A stretch of DNA of 5,823 bases from contig JAPLVQ010000090.1 in the NCBI GenBank assembly GCA_026397035.1, positions 1-5,823 on the forward strand. The letters are read 5' to 3'. Below are positions 1 through 5,318 of the stretch, piece after piece. This DNA comes from Candidatus Iainarchaeum sp. (GTDB lineage: Archaea; Iainarchaeota; Iainarchaeia; Iainarchaeales; JAAZKV01). Below the pieces are notes generated by a model. It was not told the DNA's origin. It searched no databases and worked only from the letters and a program-made list of their open reading frames with translations. The translations under genes and the position numbers were made by a program. The first letter of the stretch is position 1. Each line of letters starts with the position of its first letter.

Positions 1-513
1 CACCTGCTCTACCCAAAAAACTTCCCACTAATTATCGCGTCAGGAGTTGAAAAAGAACACAGACCGCATGGAGAAACAACTTCAAGAGTCACTTACTCAA
101 AAAAAGTTCCACTTACCCTAGAAAGCCAAAATGTAATCGAAAAATATTATTTGTACAAATCGACAACTTTCCATTATTTTACAGCATTCGAAAACAAGCA
201 TTACTACAAAGTATTTCAGCAAGCCGAGCGCATTTTTGAAGAAAGCGGAATTCACCCCAATTCACAAATGATGAATGTTGGTTTAAGAAGAAAGGGCAAT
301 AGACCAAGATTTGTTTTTTTTGAAGTTTCTTGGATTAACATACCAAAACTTCATAAATTTATCAGGGCGATGCCTGAATCCAACTCCGCACAAAAGTTAA
401 GAAAAAAACAGGCAATGGAACTATTTGAATTTATTAAGAAAAGATGGGCGCGAGAATACAAAATTAAATGGAAAGGGTATAGAAGAAAAACAATGGAAAT
501 AATGACGCATTAA
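1..513 (+). CDS. Hypothetical basic protein, 5'-truncated by window edge
   Basis: The frame is open from the first base to a TAA at 511-513, giving 170 codons, so the true start lies left of the window. An internal TTG at 151 is only a possible start and the reading clearly continues upstream of it. The product is basic and rich in Lys, Arg and aromatic residues, with no signal peptide or membrane segment in the visible part. The C-terminal third (from about residue 95) has a pattern of a hydrophobic strand (RPRFVFFEVSW), a short helix (IPKLHKFIRAMP) and a Lys-rich helix (KKQAMELFEFIKKRW). This loosely recalls the C-terminal half of LAGLIDADG-type endonuclease domains, but no LAGLIDADG helix is visible, so that is only a guess. 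It is convergent with the lipoprotein gene, 29 nt away. The reading frame is well supported; the function is unknown. Confidence 0.7.
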   Translation, partial: HLLYPKNFPLIIASGVEKEHRPHGETTSRVTYSKKVPLTLESQNVIEKYYLYKSTTFHYFTAFENKHYYKVFQQAERIFEESGIHPNSQMMNVGLRRKGNRPRFVFFEVSWINIPKLHKFIRAMPESNSAQKLRKKQAMELFEFIKKRWAREYKIKWKGYRRKTMEIMTH

Positions 514-514
514 A

Positions 515-551
515 GTACAGCCTAACTTAACTTCCCAAAAAATTACTGTAC
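515..551. terminator. Weak inverted repeat between convergent genes
   Basis: GTACAG at 515-520 pairs perfectly with CTGTAC at 546-551 across a 25-nt loop, spanning the gap between two convergent stop codons; the right arm lies in the last codons of the minus-strand gene. The position suits a bidirectional terminator, but the stem is short, the loop long, and archaeal termination usually depends on T-tracts, of which there is no clear one here. Low confidence. Confidence 0.2.
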
Positions 552-1094
552 AATCTTTCCAATTAATACTCTTCCGAATCCGCCGCCGTTTCTATTCCCG
601 CCACCAGTCCCGCTCAGTCTTTGTCCTTGAGGAAAGTTTCTATCAGGGCGAAAGCCATTAAAATCCGGTCTTGAACCGTTAAAGTCCCTGCGCTGGGAGT
701 TAAAATCAGCCCCAGCTAAGGAGTTTCGGTTCTTGAAAAACTCTGTAGCATCAGTACCACATTGGGAAACAATTTGACTAGCGAAATTATTTGCAGGAAG
801 TGAATTAGGGGTTGTTGAGTTATGAGAAGATGAATTTGGCAAAGTTGTGTTTTGAGTATTGTTTGGGTTACTCATCATCCCAGAAAAATTATACACATTT
901 GCGTCAATTGCTATCCAGCAATCGTTTGGTGTATTGTGCGCTGCAACATCAGCGAGAGTATAATTTTGCAATTGCGACGAAGACTGCCCAAACACTTGGT
1001 TAGCATTTGAATCGCTTGTACAGCCAAAAAACAAAAATAATCCCGCAAGAAGCAGAACTATTGCCATGACATTAAAATTAATTATTTTTTTCAT
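543..1094 (-). CDS. Putative lipoprotein with degenerate cytochrome b5-like domain
   Basis: This encodes 183 residues from ATG at 1092-1094. That start is preferred because GGTGGT (1096-1101) lies just upstream as a Shine-Dalgarno site, and because the alternative TTG at 1139 would translate the upstream palindromes. Residues 1-24 form a Lys-then-hydrophobic signal ending LFFGC, so Cys25 is a likely lipidation site, though the lipobox is imperfect. Residues 45-123 match the b5-like heme/steroid-binding pattern: YTLADVAAHNTPNDCW, then VYNFS, then CGTDATEFF. Cys59 and Cys112 are the pair usual in secreted members and could form a disulfide. The HPGG heme-ligand motif is missing, replaced by an Asn/Ser/Thr/Pro-rich stretch at about 76-102, and no His follows FFKNR where the second ligand belongs. 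The tail has DFNGxRP heptads (130-157) and a Gly/Asn-rich end (160-175). At least seven N-glycosylation sequons are present. It is the last gene of the ABC cluster. Heme binding is doubtful; family assignment is fairly sure. Confidence 0.8.
   Translation of the reverse strand: MKKIINFNVMAIVLLLAGLFLFFGCTSDSNANQVFGQSSSQLQNYTLADVAAHNTPNDCWIAIDANVYNFSGMMSNPNNTQNTTLPNSSSHNSTTPNSLPANNFASQIVSQCGTDATEFFKNRNSLAGADFNSQRRDFNGSRPDFNGFRPDRNFPQGQRLSGTGGGNRNGGGFGRVLIGKIVQ
624..707 (-). repeat. Four 21-bp units encoding DFN-type heptads
   Basis: Within the lipoprotein gene four consecutive 7-residue units read DFNSQRR, DFNGSRP, DFNGFRP and DRNFPQG, the last one degenerate. They give a tandem Asp-Phe-Asn-x-x-Arg-Pro pattern between the b5-like domain and the Gly-rich tail. 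Such short coding repeats commonly arise by replication slippage; the role of the tail, for example as a spacer or surface-binding segment, is not known. Confidence 0.7.
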
Positions 1095-1117
1095 TACCAC
1101 CACTTCCTTCTTGCTAA

Positions 1118-1150
1118 ATTCAATTCGATTGAATTTCAATTTGATTGAAT
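1118..1150. promoter_or_regulatory. Two tandem palindromes upstream of lipoprotein RBS
   Basis: ATTCAAT (1118-1124) and ATTGAAT (1128-1134) form a perfect 7-bp inverted repeat with a 3-nt centre. It is followed directly by TTCAAT (1135-1140) and ATTGAA (1144-1149), a second inverted repeat of 6 bp with a 3-nt centre, offset by 16 bp. They lie between the candidate TATA box and the ribosome binding site of the lipoprotein gene, where a repressor operator would sit. There is no T-tract on the transcribed minus strand, so a terminator for the permease is less likely. The operator role is inferred from symmetry and place. Confidence 0.55.
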
Positions 1151-1184
1151 AAATCTTATTTAGCTTTATTTTCTCAAACTAATT

Positions 1185-1193
1185 TTATTTATA
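1185..1193 (-). promoter_or_regulatory. Candidate TATA box for the lipoprotein gene
   Basis: The minus strand reads TATAAATAA just after the permease stop codon. A start site about 25 nt downstream would fall near 1164, giving a leader of about 70 nt that carries the two palindromes and the ribosome binding site. This would let the lipoprotein be made independently of the broken permease. The region is AT-rich, so chance matches are likely. Confidence 0.4.
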
Positions 1194-1199
1194 CTGATT

Positions 1200-2460
1200 T
1201 TACTCATACTTCAACGCATCAACAGGACGCATTTTTGATGCGCCGCGCGCGGGCATTATTCCTGAAACTATCCCGATTATAGTGGACAAAACAATCGCAA
1301 AAATTATTAGGTCGGGAGTTATTAACATTGAGACTCCCCCACTTCCTGGTCCTCCACCAATACCCATTCCAAGCCCAACCCCAAGTAAGTTAAGACTACT
1401 AGTTAAAATGAAAGCAATAATTACTCCAATTATCCCGCCAATTAATCCAAAACCCAATCTCACGCGTTTTTTCAAGAACAGAAGTAAACATACTATTTGC
1501 TATTCCAACAGCGCCCACTAAAAGCGACACCGCCGCAATCGCACCCAAAAACAAAGTAAGTGTCTGGGTAACTGACTGGATTTGCTGCTGAATCGCTTCT
1601 GTAGAAGTAAGTGTAAAATCCTGCCTGCCACCAGTAACCTTACGCGAAAGTAGTAATGATTGAGTAAGAACATTAACATCAATAGTCGCCAAACTCGCGT
1701 CCTTTACTTTAATTTGAATGGACGAATAATTATTCCTATTAACATCCACAACATCCCAAGCAGCAGTATAAGTAACATACACAGTTGAATCACTCCCGCC
1801 TCCGCCAAAACCCGAACCACTCTTTTGTAAAGTCCCTACAATAGTAAATGCGACACCATTAATGTCAATCTTCCTGCCAAGTGTTATAGGTGTTTTAAAT
1901 GAAGTGTTCGCCAAATTATACCCAATAACTGCTGAACGTGAATCAGAAGCGCCGAGTAATCTTCCTGAAGCGAGGGTTATATTTGTAGTTTTTATCCAAG
2001 TATTTGGATTAATTCCCTGAATGCTTGTATTAATTGTCTGCGAACCAAAAACTAAGGAACTCCTGCCCGAAACAATCTGATTCACTGCGAGAACATCTGG
2101 GTTCCCGCTAATAATCGCAACATCCTGACTTGTAAGAACAGGAGTTTTCGTATTTGAAGAAGTCGTACGAACACCACCACACTGACCTCCCCCACCCCCG
2201 CCAAGGCTAGGAATATCTATTTCCCCGCGAGCCGCCCCGCCAAAACTACCAGCACGATTAAAACCAGTCGTCATTGTAATAATATCTGCTCCAAAACCAG
2301 AAAGCCTCTCATTCACGCTCGCCTGCGCACCATTACCAATTGAAACAATAGAAACAACCGCAGCAACGCCTATTATTATCCCTAAGAGGGTAAGCCAAGC
2401 GCGCAATCTTCGGTGAAGAATACTATTGACCGAAAGCTTTACAGAATCTTTAACCTTCAA
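1200..2460 (-). pseudogene. MacB/FtsX-family ABC permease, disrupted by deletion and frameshift
   Basis: The first frame (TTG at 2458-2460, 336 family-like codons) has the MacB layout: a cytoplasmic start, TM1 at about 21-43, then a large extracytoplasmic MacB-type domain (about 45-295) with two Gly-rich insertions (87-96 and 216-222). TM2 follows at about 302-325, then the hallmark SVLEKTREIG ending near 1453. After that this frame runs 17 unrelated residues to a TAG at 1399-1401. The family sequence resumes in the frame one base over from about 1454 with GFGLIGGIIG (TM3), then TM4 at about 1317-1250, and the classic ending PARGASKMRPVDALKYE with TAA at 1200-1202. Family members have about 20-24 residues between REIG and LIGG (the MKAIGA...DIL...FLIE loop); here they are absent. 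So the lesion is a loss of about 60-70 nt (3n+2), not one missing base. The permease should partner the ATPase upstream. Biological mutation and assembly error both remain possible. Confidence 0.85.
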
Positions 2461-2466
2461 TCAAAA

Positions 2467-2475
2467 CACCTCCCC
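2467..2475 (-). promoter_or_regulatory. Strong Shine-Dalgarno fixing a TTG start
   Basis: The minus strand reads GGGGAGGTG, followed by six bases (TTTTGA) and the TTG at 2458-2460. It is an extended match to the archaeal anti-Shine-Dalgarno and the best ribosome binding site in the window. It decides the non-ATG start of the permease and shows that the gene was built to be translated well. Confidence 0.8.
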
Positions 2476-2494
2476 AAAATCAATCCACGCGCTT

Positions 2495-2549
2495 CACTTC
2501 AAATAATCCACTTCAAACTTGTCTTATTCACTTCAAACTTTTTATATCC
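2495..2549 (-). promoter_or_regulatory. Promoter with three TTTGAAGTG repeats before the permease
   Basis: On the minus strand TGGATATAAAAAG (2550-2538) is a good archaeal TATA box, about 80 nt before the permease start. Immediately downstream, the minus-strand word TTTGAAGTG occurs three times: 2537-2529 and 2517-2509 (both within the longer AAGTTTGAAGTG) and 2503-2495. The predicted start site (about 2518) falls among the copies. A protein bound there would block polymerase, so this is a candidate operator. The repeat spacing (20 and 14 bp) is uneven. Promoter and operator are inferred from sequence alone. Confidence 0.5.
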
Positions 2550-2684
2550 AAATTAAATTTTTCTTACCCACATACCCCTTTTACTCACATTATAACTCTT
2601 TTCCTCACTTTAATTTTCTTATTTACTTTCAATCTTCCGACTCAGTTTTTTCTGACTCGCTTTTAGTCTTCTACTTTTAGTTTT
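2550..2684. other. Pyrimidine-rich intergenic stretch (purine-rich on the transcribed strand)
   Basis: This is most of the 224-bp gap between the Ig-repeat gene and the permease. The plus strand is almost all T and C with few G, so minus-strand RNA would be A/G-rich. No credible gene or stable RNA is visible. A second TATA-like word, TTATAATG, lies on the minus strand near 2595-2588. A 14-bp tandem duplication (2661-2674 and 2675-2688, one mismatch) overlaps the stop codon of the Ig-repeat gene. There is no T-tract on the minus strand to serve as terminator, so read-through into the permease is plausible. Confidence 0.5.
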
Positions 2685-4271
2685 CTACTTCAACGCTTTC
2701 TGCTTCGCCTTAAAGAAAAAACCAATAACAGCCCCCGCGACAATTAATACCGCAAGAACTGTTGGAACTAAATTGCTTGGAGCAAAATACAAAACGAGTG
2801 CCGTGATTATTATCACAACAGTAGCAAACATTGCAAATCTCTTCCAAGACTTCTTAGCAACTTTTTTATTGTAAATAATTCCAGCGACAACTATTATCGC
2901 AAAAGCCGCAGCAATTACCATCCAATCAGTACCCAAAGAGCCTACTCCACCAGTTCCTCTGCCGGCAAATGTTCCAGTTCCAGAAACGCGAGAATTCAAC
3001 TGGAAATTCTTTTGAACATGCTGCCTCTCGCCAGTAGTATCAGTGTAGAAAATATCAACTACAAACTGCCCCTGCCCGCCAAGCCCCTGTGTCCCAGCAC
3101 CAAATCTATTAACACCCTGCACTCCAGTACCTTGAGGGTTAAAATTCTGATCACTACTTCCCTGAATACCGGTACTTAAAGCACCGGTATTTTGAGCACC
3201 AACGCCAGAACCTGCAGAACCATTACCGCCAGCACCAGTACCTTGACCAGTTCTTCTCACATTAGCAGCAGCATTCAAATCAGCTGACTGAGCAGTAACA
3301 TTAAAACTCGCAATGGAATAATCCCCTTTATTTAAACTCCCAATAATTACCGTATCGGTTCCCGAAATAGTTAAATTAGGCTGGCGCAACAGTTTAATAA
3401 TTACAGACCCAGCATTATTCGAGCCAATATTAGCGACACTAAAAGATAATTGCCCTGTTGAAGAATAATCCGAACTCACATCAAAATCAGTCGCTCCGCC
3501 AACAATCAAACCCACACTCGAACTCTGGGTCTTTGCCCCATTTGAATCAATATATGCTAAAGAAACCGTTAATGGATAAATTCCGGTTGTAATATTTGGA
3601 TCAGCGGCGACCGAATAATTAAAATCAACCGTCTCGCCTGCATTAATCCTTGAAATAAATTTTCTGTTATCAGAACCTAACGGAAGAACAAGCCCCCCGC
3701 TTGCAGACCAAGTAAACAAAACCCCCGAAATAGAATTCTCACTCGGATTAGTTACTGAAAAAATTAATGTTGACTGATTACCAGGATTAATTGATTTAGG
3801 ATTAAGTTCAACTATTAAATTATTCTGACTAACCCCAACAGGAACAGAAATCGTTGTCTCTTGAGCCACCAAAGTTCCATCACGCAAATAATGCATGTTC
3901 AATAAAAGCGAATAAAACCCGGCAGGAGTACCAGCCTTTACTTTAAACTTAAGAACAAAAGTAGTTGCAGAACCAGGTCCAATTTCTTTCACTGAATTAC
4001 TCCCAACTATTACTTCAATATAATTATTCGATTCAATTGATGCGTTAACATCAATCATTGAAAGCGCTGAACCATTATTGGTAACATCAACACTCATGTT
4101 CACAACATCCCCTGCATTAATTGACGCGGGCAAAAAACGCGGGGCAGAAACCGAACCCAAATATAAATAATCCGCGCCGGTGCTGTCCGCACTCCAAACC
4201 CCAGGCAGAACCAAGGCTAACAAAAGCACCCCTAAAAATATTGTCCAAAACTTTTTACTAATCCCTTTCAC
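2685..4271 (-). CDS. COG1361-like Ig-repeat surface protein with three C-terminal TM helices
   Basis: This 528-residue protein starts at GTG 4269-4271, with GGTGG a few bases upstream. Its start overlaps the ATPase stop in the 4-nt word GTGA, which suggests translational coupling. A signal peptide (about 1-27) precedes three beta-sandwich repeats: about 35-147, 150-258 and 261-426. Each shows the alternating pattern of archaeal COG1361/CARDB-like domains ([54 protein letters not shown]). The third is split by a Gly/Gln/Ser-rich insert at about 329-402 before its closing strands ([17 protein letters not shown]). A second Gly-rich linker (428-447) leads to TM helices at about 450-468, 479-496 and 501-520 with a short basic tail. 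Many N-glycosylation sequons are visible. COG1361 proteins are commonly encoded beside LolD/MacB-type ABC genes in archaea and are thought to be surface partners of these systems. The substrate is unknown. Confidence 0.85.
   Translation of the reverse strand: MKGISKKFWTIFLGVLLLALVLPGVWSADSTGADYLYLGSVSAPRFLPASINAGDVVNMSVDVTNNGSALSMIDVNASIESNNYIEVIVGSNSVKEIGPGSATTFVLKFKVKAGTPAGFYSLLLNMHYLRDGTLVAQETTISVPVGVSQNNLIVELNPKSINPGNQSTLIFSVTNPSENSISGVLFTWSASGGLVLPLGSDNRKFISRINAGETVDFNYSVAADPNITTGIYPLTVSLAYIDSNGAKTQSSSVGLIVGGATDFDVSSDYSSTGQLSFSVANIGSNNAGSVIIKLLRQPNLTISGTDTVIIGSLNKGDYSIASFNVTAQSADLNAAANVRRTGQGTGAGGNGSAGSGVGAQNTGALSTGIQGSSDQNFNPQGTGVQGVNRFGAGTQGLGGQGQFVVDIFYTDTTGERQHVQKNFQLNSRVSGTGTFAGRGTGGVGSLGTDWMVIAAAFAIIVVAGIIYNKKVAKKSWKRFAMFATVVIIITALVLYFAPSNLVPTVLAVLIVAGAVIGFFFKAKQKALK
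3066..3287 (-). repeat. Gly/Gln/Ser/Thr low-complexity insert in Ig-like domain 3
   Basis: Residues 329-402 of the Ig-repeat protein contain repeated GTG, GAG, GVQG, GIQG and GTQG words. They interrupt a beta-sandwich whose remaining strands resume straight afterwards. The DNA is clearly coding, in frame and without stops, so it is an in-frame insertion or expansion rather than damage. Confidence 0.7.
3165..3191. repeat. Perfect 9-bp inverted repeat inside the low-complexity insert
   Basis: AATACCGGT (3165-3173) and ACCGGTATT (3183-3191) are exact reverse complements separated by 9 nt. They lie within the Gly-rich coding insert and could form a hairpin or be a by-product of its expansion. 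No function is evident. Confidence 0.6.
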
Positions 4272-5053
4272 ACAACCACCTTCTGTTCCTTATCAGAAAC
4301 GACTAAACCGTCTCTTAATGTAATAACTCTATGCGCAAAAGCCGCTATATCATGCTCATGCGTCACTAAAACAATTGTTTTTCCTTCCTTCTCATTCAAT
4401 TCCTTAAACATGTCCATTATTTCCAAACTGGTTTTTGAATCAAGATTCCCCGTAGGCTCATCCGCAAGAATCATTGAAGGGCTAGTAGAAAGGGCGCGAG
4501 CAACAGCAACCCTCTGCCTCTCCCCGCCTGAAAGCTGGGAAGGCAAATGATGCTCCCTGTGCGCTAAACCCACTTTTTTAATCAACTCAGGAACTTTTTT
4601 TGAGATTTCACTCTCACTAAACTCATGAATCCTCATAGGCAGAGCAATATTTTCATAAACCGAAAGCGAAGGATACAAATTAAACGCCTGGAAAATAAAA
4701 CCAATTTTTAGCCCCCTAATCCTCGCAAGAGCCGATTCGGAAAGCTTTGTAATATCAACCCCGTCAAGAAGAACAATTCCTTTAGTAGGAATATCAAGTG
4801 CCCCAACTATATTAAGTGTGGTTGATTTACCCGAACCAGAAGCACCCATAATAGCCACAAACTCGCCTTCATTAATCCTAATATTAATCCCCTTAACCGC
4901 GCTAACCTGCACACCGTCCATACCATAAATCTTCCATGCATCCTTAACATCAAGAACCACTTTCGCACCCACTGTGCGCCTTACAGCCACAGAAGATTTT
5001 CTTGCAACTCCCGAACCTGATTCTCTTTTTGAAATACTTTTTCCAATATTCAT
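4268..5053 (-). CDS. LolD/MacB-type ABC transporter ATPase
   Basis: This encodes a 261-residue ATPase that would drive the permease by ATP hydrolysis on the cytoplasmic side. All key motifs are intact: an aromatic A-loop (KIYG, Tyr43), Walker [10 protein letters not shown] (70-78), a Q-loop in FQAFNL (Gln122), signature LSGGERQR (174-181), Walker B MILADE (194-199) followed by the D-loop PTGNLDS, and the H-loop VTHE (His232). The order and the [10 protein letters not shown] wording are typical of the LolD/MacB/FtsE group (COG1136). ATG at 5051-5053 was chosen; a TTG at 5075-5077 would add eight residues, and neither has a clear Shine-Dalgarno site. The first 30 or so residues are a basic Ser/Arg/Lys-rich extension absent from ordinary LolD, which begins near VVLDVKD. 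Its stop overlaps the next gene's start by 4 nt. Repeated TATA-like elements lie upstream. Function class is secure; the substrate is not known. Confidence 0.95.
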   Translation of the reverse strand: MNIGKSISKRESGSGVARKSSVAVRRTVGAKVVLDVKDAWKIYGMDGVQVSAVKGINIRINEGEFVAIMGASGSGKSTTLNIVGALDIPTKGIVLLDGVDITKLSESALARIRGLKIGFIFQAFNLYPSLSVYENIALPMRIHEFSESEISKKVPELIKKVGLAHREHHLPSQLSGGERQRVAVARALSTSPSMILADEPTGNLDSKTSLEIMDMFKELNEKEGKTIVLVTHEHDIAAFAHRVITLRDGLVVSDKEQKVVV

Positions 5054-5098
5054 AAAAACAAATTCTAAACAATTCAACTTTACTCGGCCAAACTAATT

Positions 5099-5132
5099 AA
5101 TTTACTTTAAATATTAATTTACTCTAAATATT
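5099..5132 (-). promoter_or_regulatory. 17-bp tandem repeat carrying TATA-like boxes, ATPase promoter
   Basis: The 17-bp word AATTTACTTTAAATATT (plus strand, 5099-5115) is followed without gap by a copy with one T-to-C change (5116-5132). Read on the minus strand each unit contains a TATA-like core (AATATTTAAAG or AATATTTAGAG). Start sites about 25 nt downstream would lie near 5083 and 5100, giving short leaders before the ATG at 5053. The duplicated box could give two start sites or a doubled regulator site. Promoter function is inferred from place and composition. Confidence 0.5.
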
Positions 5133-5207
5133 ACTTACTATCCTTCGACCGCCACTTATTCAGCTTCAGTTTCGCCAGACCTTTTTTCACCAACAACAAT
5201 TTTGTGT

Positions 5208-5236
5208 GTTAATATTGCGGCGCAACCCTTATTAAC
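5208..5236. promoter_or_regulatory. Two-part inverted repeat between the divergent genes
   Basis: GTTAATA (5208-5214) pairs with TATTAAC (5230-5236). Inside it TTGCG (5215-5219) pairs with CGCAA (5221-5225) around a single G, leaving CCCT (5226-5229) as the only unpaired insertion. Twelve of twelve arm positions match. It sits mid-way in the divergent intergenic region, over 150 bp from the ATPase start and about 65 bp from the regulator start. It could be an operator or cruciform; as RNA it would form a bulged hairpin. Confidence 0.45.
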
Positions 5237-5260
5237 CCTTTGTGTAACAATGTGTAACGA
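5224..5260. promoter_or_regulatory. Direct repeats phased at 10 bp
   Basis: AACCCTT occurs at 5224-5230 and 5234-5240, and TGTGTAAC at 5241-5248 and 5251-5258, each pair spaced exactly 10 bp. All copies therefore face one side of the helix over 35 bp, upstream of the regulator gene. This suits cooperative protein binding or an activator array, but no binding protein can be named from the sequence. Confidence 0.45.
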
Positions 5261-5284
5261 AAAAAGACTGTTATTACAGTGCTT

Positions 5285-5318
5285 TGAAACGTGATGAAAC
5301 ATGAAACCAGCTGAAACA
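5285..5318 (+). promoter_or_regulatory. Four TGAAAC repeats over the regulator start codon
   Basis: TGAAAC occurs at 5285, 5295, 5302 and 5312. The arrangement is a 17-bp unit, TGAAAC-4 nt-TGAAACA, repeated twice without gap (5285-5301 and 5302-5318), with the two inner spacings identical at 10 bp. It spans the ribosome binding region, the ATG at 5301 and the first codons, so a protein bound here would block the gene. Autoregulation by the encoded winged-helix protein is a natural guess. TTATTA at 5271-5276 is a possible TATA element but is poorly placed for a leadered message. Confidence 0.45.

Noticed and set aside
1399..1475. Programmed ribosomal frameshifting to join the two permease frames.
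   Set aside because: A slippery run of A lies near 1470, but a frameshift there would skip TREIG and could not supply the missing loop of about 20 residues.
2636..2662. GACTC words around a T6 run, looking like a terminator hairpin.
   Set aside because: Only TCAG/CTGA (4 bp) pairs; the rest is direct or mirror repeat, and on the transcribed minus strand the run is A6, not U6.
5156..5302. A minus-strand reading frame of 48 codons (from ATG at 5302) with a protein-like end, KIVVGEKRSGETEAE.
   Set aside because: It has no ribosome binding site, runs through the repeat-rich control region, overlaps the regulator start antisense, and resembles no family I recognise. It could be a decayed gene end, but the evidence is too thin.
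5291..5314. GTGATGA followed by CTGA, resembling C and D' boxes of a C/D guide RNA.
   Set aside because: No C' box or final D box and no terminal stem follow, and the words are part of the TGAAAC repeats and the coding start.
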